From NCBI GenBank assembly GCA_000469685.2, contig LS997562.1, positions 4,719,515-4,783,514 of the forward strand: DNA of 64,000 nucleotides, read 5' to 3'. Under the pieces are notes generated by a model that was not told where the DNA came from, did not search any database, and worked only from the letters and a program-made list of their open reading frames with translations. Positions 44,001-53,960 of this stretch are shown piece after piece (the stretch's first letter is position 1; each line of letters starts with the position of its first letter). Both the position numbers and the translations under genes were made by a program. Source of the stretch: Haemonchus contortus (lineage: Eukaryota > Nematoda > Chromadorea > Rhabditida > Trichostrongylidae).

Positions 44001-47000
44001 GATTAGTCCATGGCTGGACCATCAAACTGTGATCATTGTCTTCTTCTTCCTTTTCTTCTTCTTCGTCTTCGTCTTCCTCTTCTTCATCTTCCTCTTCTCC
44101 CTAGAGTTAATCCTGTTCCATCGCAGGGTCCGCTGCTACTGTCGGCCGTCTCGATTTCATTCTATCTGCGGCATCTTCTGCCGTCACCTCAGCTTCAGCG
44201 AAGTCCCTCTTGATCACGTCCCGCCATCTCTTCTTTGGGGCTCCTCGTGGTCGCTTGCCTTGAGCCTCGAATTTCATTGCCTCCCTTATCGGATGGCTCT
44301 GTGATCTTCTTAGCACATGTCCGAACCATCGCAAGTGCTGCTCTCTCATCTTCAGCTGAACTGGAGCTGTTCTGACGTTTTCATTTGTGATCCGATCCAG
44401 TCGCGTCAAGCCGCAAGCCCATCCTGGGCATTCTCATTTCAGCGGAGTGGAGCTGTCTTTCATGGGTTTTGCTTGCGGGTCAACAGCCGCTGCCGCTAAG
44501 CATCGTGGACTCACCATTGTCCAATAAACCTTTCCTTCGTAAGATCTGGAGCACCGATGGCCGCCGAGTATACTGGTGGACTCCCTCCACTTAATCCATT
44601 CCGCGTTTATTCAAGTTTTTACGGCCTGTTCGAGGCTACCATCAGCGGCTGGGTCACTTCCCAAAAATTGGAAGTTCTCGATGGCTTCCTCGAGACCTTC
44701 GACAGTTGACCTTATGCACCCCTCGGAACTGAAGAACTCGGTCTCCTTCACGTTCAGCCGAACCCGTTCTCCGTCAGCACTCTCTGCGATTTCTGCAGTT
44801 TGCTCTGAAGCTCGTCTTTGCTCTCCGCTATCGGAGCGATGTCATAATCGCAAAGGACGGTCTTCAGTGGTCCATCTACGAGTTGTTTGTGACTACCTCC
44901 ATTGTAAGCAGGAAACGGAGTGCGCTCAGAGCCTGGTATACCTCAATCATGACGTTTGTTGTTTCGACTAGGTCGTGTTGGGTGCGTATTGCTGTCGTGG
45001 AGCCATCGTACATGTTTCTGACCGGAAAGATCTTGTGTTCTTGGACGTTCAGTTTCGAAGCCCTCTCTAGAGCACTCGCTGCGGGAAACGGTTGATCGCC
45101 TTCTCCAGATCGAGGAAGGGTAGGTGGCAGGGTCTACGCCTTTCTCGATACTTCTCCATAACTTGCCTAGCTATGAAGATGGCATCCGTTGTAGACCTTC
45201 CAGGCATGAAGCCGAACAACTCCTGCGGAATGGGAACCAATCCTCTCAATTTTGAGTCGACCAGCCGTTCGTGCAGTTTCATCGTATGAGCAGTCAACCT
45301 GATCCCCTGGTAGTTGGAACATTCCATCGCGTCCTCCTTCTGCTTGAAGATCGGAACGATAGTGCTCCTCCTCCATGCATCTGGTTCTGTGAGCTGTTTT
45401 TACGATCGAATTCTTCGTTAACAAGCTTGTCGAAGTATTCCTTCCACCAACGCCTGACCTCGTCAGGCTTCTTCAGTATTGCACTATCGCTGTTCCTGAC
45501 GCAGTTCACTACCCCGATGTCCTGGGTGGCGCGGTGACGTCGCCAGACTGAAGACGAAGCACTCCCCTTCTCGACTGTCAAGTTTCTCATACAAGGCGTC
45601 AATTTCCGCGCTCTTCGCCTTCGCCACAGCAACCTTGGCGAGCCTCTCTGGAGTTCTGTAAGCAGCTAGGTCCTGGGGAGATCGTGTCCTTTGTCAGCGT
45701 TTGTACGCCAGACAGCGTCGCTCCAGGTCTGCTAGATCGATCCTCCGGTATTTGGAAGTCCAGCTTCCAGTATTTTCTATATGAGGTGTTCTCTTTCTGA
45801 TAGGTGCAGCTTCCACCACCGGATCATCCGTTCCGTTCTCGTCCTTGATTCCGTGGGAAGATTGATGGCTATGTCTGCTAGGAGAGACCTGTGCTGTGTA
45901 GCCTGTTCTTCTCTGGGCAATACCTTGATGTCCTTTACAGTTTTGAGGGGCGATCTTCTTACTAGCACATGATCTATCTCAGTTTCTTTCCCTCCAATGC
46001 TATAGGTTACCTTCTAGGACCTCCTTTTGCAAAAAAGGTGCCGCAGACTGTCAAGTATTGGGCCATGGCCAGGTCAAGAACACTTTCACCTTATTCGTTT
46101 CTGACTTCTGTTCCCCTACCTCCATGTACCCTTTCCAGTCCCCTCCTTTCGCTGCCGACTTGCCCATTCAGGTCACCTCCTATAGGTGAGATAGTCCCCT
46201 TCTGGAGCTGATCGGAAGGCCTCGTCAAGCACAGTTAGAACTCATCCTTTTCGTAGACGGGACAGGCGGCTTGTGGTGCGTACTTCGATGTTATTGTCCA
46301 GTACCCCTCCTTCGTGTCTATTCTTACAGCCATGATTCTACTAATGATCCTGCTGACGGTGGAGACGGAGTCTTCGAGGAACTCCGCTACTGCTGCGGCC
46401 ACACCATCTCTTCGGTGTCATCCCCATTGTAGTAGAGTTTGACAACCCTCTCCTATTTCCCTTGCCTTTGCTACTTTCCAGTGGGTCTCCTGAAAGCATA
46501 GGTCTTGGGTATTTCTGCGCTTCATTAGATCTGCAACCCTTCGTTCAGAGTCCTAATTCGAATTAACTTCTTTGACCGCGGTCGTTCACTACTCGGTAGC
46601 TCTCGTATAGTGCCCACAGGACTCGGGAGGGGGTCTTGTGCCCCACTTCCGGGTGAGGTCCTAGCTTCATCACCAATACTTTTTGACATGCTTGTTGTGA
46701 CCAGGATTTTCCATCAACCTTGGCCTGACGCTGGTACCGACATACCATTTTTGCAATCGTTGCAAGGCATGGAATTGCCTCGGCAAGGACCGAACTCGCA
46801 CCCTCTCTAAGTGCAGACGTAGGTTACACTCTTATCCACTCAGCTATCCTTGCCTGATCATTGTCTTCTTGACGAGTGAATTTGGCTGGGGAAATCTTTT
46901 AGAGAATCATCCAAATCTATCCATCGAGCAAACGTTTTCTGTTACCATTTACGGTACATTTTTTATCACAATACGGCGAAAATTTGGCTCAATATCATTC

Positions 47001-48595
47001 CTTCTCAGCAAGAAACCTAAAATATCTAGGCGCCTCAATTGTTGCTACTCCGTGACTTGGTGTGGCACTTACTTTCCAAGTTTCTTCACCATTTCAAGCT
47101 GCTTGAGGTAGTCAGCTACGACTGTATGGAAAACGCTCATATGCTTGGTAGTCCCTCTCAGTGGTTGGCGTCGATCTTCCTCAACTGCTCTTAGAAAATC
47201 ATCGTGATCAACTAACGATGGTCGACCAACTCGCTCTTTGCCTTTCAGTTAGACGTCCTTATTTATCAACTTCAGAAACCAGTGACGAATCGTTGCTCCG
47301 ATGCAGTGCCTTCTCTCACTGCAACGTTGATGTTTGTGGCTGCCTCCCTCCAAGTTCCACCAAGCTTGAGCTGGTTAAGTACAAGCGTTTGAAAAGCAGT
47401 CTTATCCATTCTGGGTATAAAACACCTCGAGTACTTTTAAAACTCCGTATTTGAAAAAAACGGAATTTGGTGAAAAGTGCTCTGACAGGAAGAGCAACTT
47501 ATGGCTCTCTCAAAAAGCACAACACAACTATTGGACTGATTTGACCGCCGCCAACATTTGACTTTATATGTATGGCGCGTGCGCGAAACGCTAAGAACTT
47601 TCTTCACAGCATAATAGTATTGTCGAGTGATAATGATTGTATTATCAGGTCGTCAGCCATTCCTTTCTCCTCTTCGTAGATATGAATCATGGATCAAGAT
47701 TCTCAGACCATTGGAGGTTGGGTGAGTTTTCGCGCAACTGGTGTCGGATGAAGAAAAACGAGTGATTCTCTCGTCCCCCCCCCCCCCCCCCCCCCCCCCC
47801 GAACCCTTGCTGCGAACGACGATGCACAGTGGTCGCAGTCCAATTAAACCGTCGCTCTCCTTTTAGGACGGTTCCGCCTTCTACGACTTCATATATCCCT
47901 TTAACAATTGTTATCGGCCTTTTTCACCACAGACAAATCCCACATCAAGCAACAAAGTCTTAACGCTACTCTGCAGATGCTAAGAGCATGAAGGATGTAA
48001 TGGTTCTTGTTCTATCAGGTGTCTTATCAACACGTATCGACTGTTATCGGTTCCTGTTACCGATCTTCTTCGTTCCAGCTACACTAGCTACTTTTATCAG
48101 TTTCTACCAGTTGAGGTTATGCCGTGAAATGAAGCATGTTTTCCATGAAGTTTTGCAGCACTGCATTTCACTCTATCACTGTGAGATTGGTTTTCGTACT
48201 ATGTATTCGAAAAAGCAATGTTGTCCCTCGATCACAATGGAAAAGAAGGAATACCACTCGAATACTAGAGTCTGACGGTGGTATACTTGCAGCGAAGAGG
48301 CAGTAAATACTGCCCTTCGCCCAGTATGTACTCGCCATCCTGCTCCTAGTATTATGGTTGGCGTCCTTCGTCATTCCAATGTGTTCTATTCATTTTTATG
48401 AAACCGCTGTGTAGATCGCGTTTGACACGCAAATAGGCTATAGCAATCACAGTAACGACATACACAGAAAGTTTTCAGGTCCAAATTGCTGTAGTGTTGA
48501 GAGGGAACATGAGAGAGATGCCATACATCTGTTGAAATTGAAAAAAACTACCTTACCTCATTTCCACTTTCCACTTTCACAGGTTTGTCATCCAT
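32036..48595 (-). CDS. SH2-domain non-receptor tyrosine kinase K3 with repeat-rich tail
   Basis: Third paralogue, predicted about 586 residues over 16.5 kb. Exons: 48557-48595, 41085-41174, 40962-41024, 40766-40903, 40505-40632, 39795-39990, 37484-37563, 36325-36436, 34833-34915, 34646-34771, 33695-33833 (or from 33692), 33470-33618, 32994-33288, 32036-32158. The SH2 domain starts [15 protein letters not shown] and has FLIRG. The kinase keeps [12 protein letters not shown] Lys, Met gatekeeper, [17 protein letters not shown] and WQAPEV, so it should be active. Tail exon 13 is enlarged to 98 residues by five units of about 15 residues (consensus [15 protein letters not shown]). The last exon is basic ([11 protein letters not shown]) and ends in TAG. 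Intron 1 is 7.4 kb and holds a mariner, an RTE LINE and a 36-base C tract; intron 6 holds a foldback transposon. A possible extra exon near 41757-41810 (ends GEAK before GTATG) lacks a convincing acceptor and is left out. The exon 8 donor is GTTAGT. Confidence 0.83.
32994..33288 (-). repeat. Coding minisatellite in K3 tail exon
   Basis: Five tandem units of about 45 nt encode units such as [45 protein letters not shown] and [15 protein letters not shown], followed by a partial NLRSKESGK. One unit carries a 3-residue insertion (NSG). The exon opens after an AATTTCAG acceptor with [14 protein letters not shown], matching [14 protein letters not shown] of K1, which fixes the frame. The other frames are also open, a by-product of the repeat. 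Ser-Pro and basic residues recur, so many phosphorylation sites are possible. Confidence 0.7.
34960..35180 (+). repeat. tRNA-derived SINE copy
   Basis: Plus strand A box GGTGGTATAGTGGCG and B-like box GGATCGAAGCC, then body (CTGGCCACTGCAAGTCATT) and tail. It lies in the K3 intron upstream of exon 34833-34915. Confidence 0.6.
38430..38545 (-). pseudogene. 3' fragment of the second RTE-like family
   Basis: About 110 bp matches the 3' coding end of the element at 44.1-44.2 kb (shared words such as CAGTCACCTCGGCTTCA against CGTCACCTCAGCTTCA). It lies in the spacer of the foldback transposon at 37587-39560. Confidence 0.55.
39013..39118. repeat. 53-bp tandem duplication
   Basis: Two identical 53-bp units (39013-39065, 39066-39118) starting CAGTCAGGCACTTGC in the right arm of the foldback element; the left arm has a single unit, so the duplication came after the element formed. 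Confidence 0.8.
40045..40430 (-). repeat. Dispersed repeat family B copy
   Basis: Minus-oriented copy sharing TTTGGACAGCTCGTCC and GCATACCG-side words with the 48765-49070 copy. It fills much of the K3 intron between exons 39795-39990 and 40505-40632. Confidence 0.4.
41300..41585 (-). repeat. tRNA-derived SINE copy
   Basis: Minus strand: A box GGTGAAATGGCAAG, B box AGGTTTGAATCCCGG, then body and tail as in the copy at 6974-7250. It lies in K3 intron 1. Confidence 0.6.
42400..43665 (-). mobile_element. Mariner-like transposon with both ends, inactive transposase
   Basis: Ends are inverted repeats beginning CAGGGTGGGCCAAAATTATG next to TA on each side, giving about 1.27 kb, the usual mariner size. 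The minus strand holds the broken transposase: a basic N-terminal part (43194-42977, [14 protein letters not shown]) and a C-terminal part (42707-42492) with [16 protein letters not shown] and VYRRPWGW. Stops and frameshifts make it a pseudogene. A related fragment lies at 29457-29903. Confidence 0.7.
44040..46560 (-). pseudogene. Second RTE-like LINE family, degenerate, in K3 intron 1
   Basis: Minus-strand remains of an endonuclease/reverse transcriptase different from the 9-11 kb copy. Near 46.2-46.4 kb an endonuclease fragment reads [12 protein letters not shown]; at 45067-45330 the reverse transcriptase gives [33 protein letters not shown] and FLDLEKA; at 44107-44409 the C-terminal part reads [19 protein letters not shown] and [15 protein letters not shown]. 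Frames shift several times. Its 3' end abuts a CTT-rich stretch (44040-44100). It lies in sense orientation inside K3 intron 1. Confidence 0.8.
46600..46860 (-). repeat. tRNA-like SINE, second type
   Basis: Minus strand starts AAGGATAGCTGAGTGGATAA, a Leu/Ser-tRNA-like A box, and has GCGAGTTCGGTCCTTG as B box, about 40 nt later. The body differs from the main SINE family. It does not fold as an intact tRNA, so it is called a SINE. It lies in K3 intron 1 beside the LINE. Confidence 0.45.
47775..47810 (+). repeat. Poly-C tract of 36 bases
   Basis: An uninterrupted C36 run in K3 intron 1 (G36 on the coding strand). Other runs of ten or more: 2678-2688, 4006-4019, 12221-12230, 15247-15260, 19362-19376, 42108-42122, 42221-42230, 50190-50203, 50408-50423 and 61914-61926. 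Run length may be affected by assembly. Confidence 0.8.
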
Positions 48596-48614
48596 AGCTA
48601 ATGAAGAAGACCAC

Positions 48615-48633
48615 TTCGAGTAACGTTAACACT
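48615..48633 (-). promoter_or_regulatory. Conserved upstream block of K3
   Basis: Minus-strand AGTGTTAACGTTACTCGAA, 19 nt before the K3 ATG. It is the likely consensus form of the block shared by the three kinase genes. Confidence 0.5.
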
Positions 48634-48764
48634 ATAGAATGAATATGAACCCTCCTACACTTCCAATCGATATTCGCCGAAACAAACACATATCATAGAT
48701 CAACAATATGATATTTGTTCTGTTCGGAATGTTTACACCCTTTCAGACGATCGCTTCCAGCGTG

Positions 48765-49070
48765 TAAGAGCACAGTTCAAAATAAAAATGGTTTGTAAAA
48801 TTCTATCTAGAATGAACCTGTTATCCACAATGACAGCACAAGGGACGATGTAGGGTCGGAGAATGGTTTAGATAGGGCATAATAAGGACCCCAAAATCGG
48901 CTTAGCAGGCGTACACGCCCAAAGGCAGACGAGTTCTGGCGGCGTTGCAGGGGCTGTAGAGGTTGCATCATTCGCACCGGTACGCACATGTTGTACGCAG
49001 CCAGCCTACTGTAGCCTGCTGCACGCAATGCTACACACATTTGGACAGCTCGTCCGAATACCTCTTCAAT
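48765..49070 (+). repeat. Dispersed repeat family B copy between receptor and K3
   Basis: Family B copy (AGCACAGTTCAAAATAAAAATGG ... GGGGCTGTAGAGGTTGCATC in parts) in the 1-kb spacer between the receptor stop and the K3 upstream block, so it may carry part of the K3 promoter region. Confidence 0.45.
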
Positions 49071-49659
49071 GCGAGCTTGCTGTCACATTCTCTTCCAACT
49101 CTTAACTTTACTATTTGTTTGAAGCCTTATAAATCTCTTAGGGGAATGAGTTTTGCCCTTACTTCGCCAATGGCCATTACTTCCACTATTCTCTTAGAAT
49201 TACAGATGCCCCGAGATTACTGTCAGTTGTGTCTTCAAGTGCCTAACCTTGTGTTAACCTTACTTGTGCCTGCGTGAAACTACCGTTTTTCGAGACCTAT
49301 TTGACAATAGTCGTTCTCCTGGATTTCAGGAGTATGCCGGCTATTGCCTTCTCCGCGCGCTCTATCGAACATGATATCAGAAGCAAGAATTGATGTCCCA
49401 TATTTGCCAATCAAAACAGAGAAACTCAACTTTTTTCGGATTTCATTCCCAAAAATCGAAAAGCAGTGTTTGGTAAGTGAAGAGTAGCTGGAGGCATCAA
49501 TCCAAGAAGCCGATTTGTTGCTTGCTTGGGGAGGTCCTTTATGGTCAGGATGGCGCTAAATCCTCAATTTGGGTACTTGAGTTCGCAGGATGGAATGAAA
49601 GTCTTTATTGGTTAAGGAATACTTTATTTACAATGCAAATTGAAAACCCGTCTTCTCAA

Positions 49660-52600
49660 TTAACTGTTATCTCCAGATTTGTACAAATCGATGAGCTTTT
49701 GAAGTACTTTCCGTTGATCCACTCCTGGAAATGCTCTTGGACTGTATGGTCTTTCACGCGAAATGAGAAATACTAACCTACCTCAATTTGAAGCAGTTCT
49801 TACCTTGAAAAACATAAGGTGCGCTGAATAGAATCCCACACGTGCCTCCTACGGTAATACCAAAGAATACACAAAGTAGTAGGCGATCGATAATCATAGC
49901 AACATACTTCCATTCATCTCGATGCTGGAATTCATAACTCCAAAACATTTCCACAAGGGAACTCCCGACTTTCTTCTTCTCTCCTCTGGTGACCACGCTA
50001 AAGGCCATGCGGCTCGTGTGGGCTTCAGGAATGCCCACAAAACTGACAGTCCTAAATTGTGTTCTCCGAGTCAGGCAGACTCGCCTAAGCCAAGCCTTCC
50101 ATCCCTCTAGGGTTGGATAACTGGCACTAGACTCGACTGCGAGGATAATAGCATTGACTTCAGCTGGCCACCACAAATCACTGTATAAGCCCCCCCCCCC
50201 CCCTTTGCAAGAAATCTGTTTCATTTTCCTGGGGAAAAATATTTTTTCCGATAGCAGTAATGGGGGCGGAAGCGGAGTAATTTTAACCGATCCACTTTCA
50301 CACTAATGGTCCGGGGATCATGTCGCTAATCTGTGCCCGCTCAAGTCATCGGGACCAGATTTGTCTGTCTGTCAGACTTGTACATTGCTTGCCCCACTAT
50401 CCCCCCACCCCCCCCCCCCCCCCATCCCTTTCCCTCTACCTCCCCCAGATGTCATTGTATAGTACGCTGCGCATTCAATCGCTACTACGATTCTGAATGA
50501 AAGTCGAGTCTTGCGCGCATCCCACAACCAGGCTTGAACACCGTCGAAGCTGTGTATAGAAGAGAAAGAGAATCCTCACCGTCTTATGTTCCTCGTCGTG
50601 CTTCACATGATCTGTAATGTATTCGATGGCATCTAGTGCGGAAAGTGCGTCAGGTGATAATGGGTGGAAGCGGGCAGTGGTGGGATCTGAAGGAATGTCA
50701 CCCGAGCTATAGGCCAGCTTCAAAGCTGCCCTAAATAGTTGATATCCTTTGAAAAGCAGTTTATCTGACTTTCATTAGTATGTACCTCGAATCAGCGCTT
50801 GGGCAATGTGGATGATGTTTTGCTTTTTTGAGGACGAATTGTCCAACTCCAGGTAGTTGAGCTACATCTTTCTTCTTAGGACCCATCAGCTTACGAGACG
50901 TAGATCTCGGCCGTTGCATGCACATCATGAAAGGCATCCACTGAAAACGCATGGATACTGTGAGCATTGGTTACTGTAGCACCGTAACATGCTTTCAAAC
51001 CTCACCTCAAGGAACAATGTTCGTACCCACTGAGGCATTCGATGAGTGGTTGGACTACGAAAATAGACATTGATAATAATTACTGTGACTAAGATGGTGA
51101 TCACGTTGAGAACGAACGTCAGTAGAAGATATCTGAAGGTTCTGTCATGAATCTGACTGATTTTTCAAAGTTAACCACAACTTTTTGAGGTAATATTAGG
51201 TTAATTAGGTGAGGTTGAGTCGACAATGAAGTGATAATTCGAAATAATGTTGTGATAATATGAAGTAAAAGTCGAAAATTCAGGAAGGAAATGCTGGATA
51301 CCGACTTTGCCATCAGCGGAATAGTACTTGATGTCGGTGGAAGGATTTTTGATACAAGGAGCAGAAAGACGACTATGGAAAGTAGCACGTACGTTGTCAA
51401 CGTCATTCTTTCTCCTGTAAACATAAAAAAAAAGTAAAAAAATGGTAATTTCGTATTTCTCGTACTATTAGCTACTTTCCAAACAACAACAAAACTACTG
51501 ACATTGCCGATTATAAGAAAATTCCCTAGTTTTGTGACAAGAGATTGCTAGTTGGAGAGGATCTCCTGAACTACTTTGCTTTCTACTACTATTAGATAGT
51601 TTACTTATCAGTGATCTTACCCGCAGAGGGAAATACAAGGCTGTCGCTACTGAACTCAGCGAAAACTTATGGGTAGTTATATTTATATTTGTTATCACGC
51701 AATATTGACCATTAATTAGGGACTCTTTTCTAAAAATAATTTTACCTGAGTCAGTTGGAAGAAAAAACACCGTCATACTTATAAACGTCATCAGTACCGT
51801 GGGAATAATTAACACAGTGGTGTAGAATAAAGTCTTCCGCCTGAACAAGTGGATAAAAGAATGAGTAAACAGGCTTCTTAAATTTTTTTAAACATTTTAG
51901 GTACAATGAATAATTTTGAAAATACCCAACTTCACTTAATAAGGTGGAAATTTACTCGACATGACGTCGGAGCATACTTCGGTTTATTTGTTAAGCTGTC
52001 ATATACCCAGGCTTTATGGGGGTGATGAGAAAATACAATTTGTTGGAGCAGAAGGTGATAGCAAATGGTAAAAGGTGAATTGGCTGAGGTCTTCTAATTT
52101 CCAGATTACGACAGTTACCTCAGATAGTAGTCACTTTTAATATGAATCACACCTAAACCTTGTCAATTTCCCTCAAACTCACAAAAGCAGATTGCAAGTA
52201 TTATCCTTGAACATTTCAGAACAACATTCTTCTAACCTGATTCGTACTTGGAATTCGATTCGACTCCGTTTGTTAACCAACGATGCAGGCGCGTCCATCA
52301 CATCCCAGATAGAAGACGGCGCGTATTCCGACAGATCCACCCACTCAGCTTGTTCGAACTCCAATTTGATCTCTTTCTCATTGTACTGAAGAACAACTTT
52401 GTTTTATTATAGGTTCCTAATTCTACCACGGTCACCAAAGTGCTTGCTCACCGTCCACGATCCGAACACCAATGTGCACACCTGCTCATCGAATGGGAAG
52501 AACTCGACGTCTGTAATAGTAGCATTTGTGATTTTCCTCATGTAAGGCTCAGGTTTGCCTATTTACTTATTTATTTATTTACTTAATTATTTCAGTGAGA

Positions 52601-53960
52601 GAGTAAAAGGAGAAGTAGATTGCAAATGACAAACCGATAATACATGAGCTTTTGTAGATCGCCGGTGGTACCCACAGCATGTCACCATGGTTGTTTATGA
52701 CAACATTGCACATGAATGACACTTCATAATTACCGTCAGCACTTAAATGGAAATTAAAGTTAGAATCGAAATTGAAAATTAAATAAAGTTTGATTAAATT
52801 CGATGCTTTATTAGTTAGCAGTTAGCAGTGCTCAGTCGCTACGATGATAAATTTCAATTTTGAATAAAAAGTCCGAGGCCCAATAAAAGAAAAATTTTTG
52901 GGGAGCTATTTTCAGGACTTGCTTTTTTTTATTATACAAGACATCATTTTATTACTATTACCCATATTATTCTGCTTTCATTGCCGCAACCGTATTCATA
53001 AGGGATTTGCTACAGTTACAGATTCGGGTTATGGGTAATCCTGCAGATTCATGTAGCGGGAAGTGGGGTGATCGAGTTTGCTTCTACCAAACTATTTCAC
53101 TGCTTCCCTTTTCAGTATTGAAGACTTCATTTAGTTTCTTTTTGAGGGCTGTATATTCATGGACTTCCCCGGCGAAAATTGTTTGGCTTTGATCTTTTTA
53201 GGTTTTCTTTTTTTTTTCTTTTTTTCCTTGCCCCTCACAGCTATTGTTTTCTGTAATTGAAAGGCACTTCTCATGAGGTAATTTTTAAGCAAACAAATTT
53301 ATTTATTATTGACACATCCGCTTTCAAAAGCAGCTATTTTAGGACCTACTTATTGAAAAGGACGATATCGGGTAACCAGACTTTATCCGGGCTAACTCGT
53401 ATCTCTCTAATCTCACCATAGTCCACTGGATTCCAACGCATTTGAAAGTCGTGCCATTTCTAAAAGAGAAAGTCAATAAATCAATAACCGTACAGATTAC
53501 TATGGAGGAAAGCACCCACCAATGTTAGCCACACATTCGTATGCATCACCTGGTTCTTCTCATCCTGCAATAATATTCATCATCTGATTTATTTTTTTCA
53601 AAAAATATATCTAATTTTGGTTGGTTTCAAGTGAAAGATCCCTCGCTCTTCTTAATATCATTTCTCTTAGGACTCAGTACGATCGTAATCTCAAAAACCG
53701 TTCTGTTCAGCAACGAAAATGACAAGTTATTGAGGAAGATTGACAAACACTCACCACGTTTATAAGTAAGACAAGTTGCAATGCGACCTTCACGATGATT
53801 GGCATATCGCTGGTATTTCTGGTTGGCTGTAAAGGAGATGAAGGTCTTTGTCGGTATTTTTTGAAAAAAGCTTTGAAAACCTACTTGAATGAGTGAGTTG
53901 TAACCACGGAACACATCCACCATAAGACGTTCCTCATCGTCCGAGGCGAGCACTGAACCA
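49660..53960 (-). CDS. Nicotinic acetylcholine receptor subunit, non-alpha (5' incomplete)
   Basis: Pentameric ligand-gated cation channel subunit; about 475 residues visible. Exons: 53885-53960 (or to 53952), 53755-53826, 53520-53564, 53350-53459, 52635-52741, 52452-52510, 52237-52385, 51746-51840, 51306-51414, 51006-51132, 50786-50940, 50580-50730, 49804-49924, 49660-49724. Phases agree throughout. Motifs in order: SDDEERLMVDV near the N-terminus, DEKNQVMHTNVWL, WLPDIVLFNNADG, WVPPAIYKSSC, then a Cys-loop with exactly 13 residues between cysteines (FFPFDEQVC, FGSWT). M1 is YTTVLIIPTVL, M2 has VFLLLVSKILPPTS, M3 follows KYLLLTFVLN, M4 starts EWKYVAMIIDRLLL. The loop-C region (SSIWDVMDAPASL) lacks adjacent cysteines, so it is non-alpha; the M4 FFGITVGGT stretch resembles UNC-29/LEV-1/ACR-2/ACR-3 subunits of nematode body muscle, from family memory. 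It ends VDQRKVLQKLIDLYK... then TAA. The signal-peptide exon upstream was not found. Confidence 0.92.
50085..50520 (+). repeat. SINE fragments interrupted by two C tracts
   Basis: Two partial plus-strand SINE copies: body at 50085-50190 (GCGAGGATAATAGCATTGAC) and tail at 50440-50520 (ACGATTCTGAATGAAAGTCG). C tracts of 14 and 16 bases (50190-50203, 50408-50423) interrupt them. They fill the receptor-gene intron between exons 49804-49924 and 50580-50730. Confidence 0.5.

Noticed and set aside
43987..44304. Plus-strand Phe-rich membrane-like frame
   Set aside because: It comes from a CTT-rich tract and the antisense of the LINE 3' end.
46780..46860. tRNA gene on the minus strand
   Set aside because: A- and B-box-like sequences are present, but no full cloverleaf with paired acceptor stem could be traced; treated as a SINE head.
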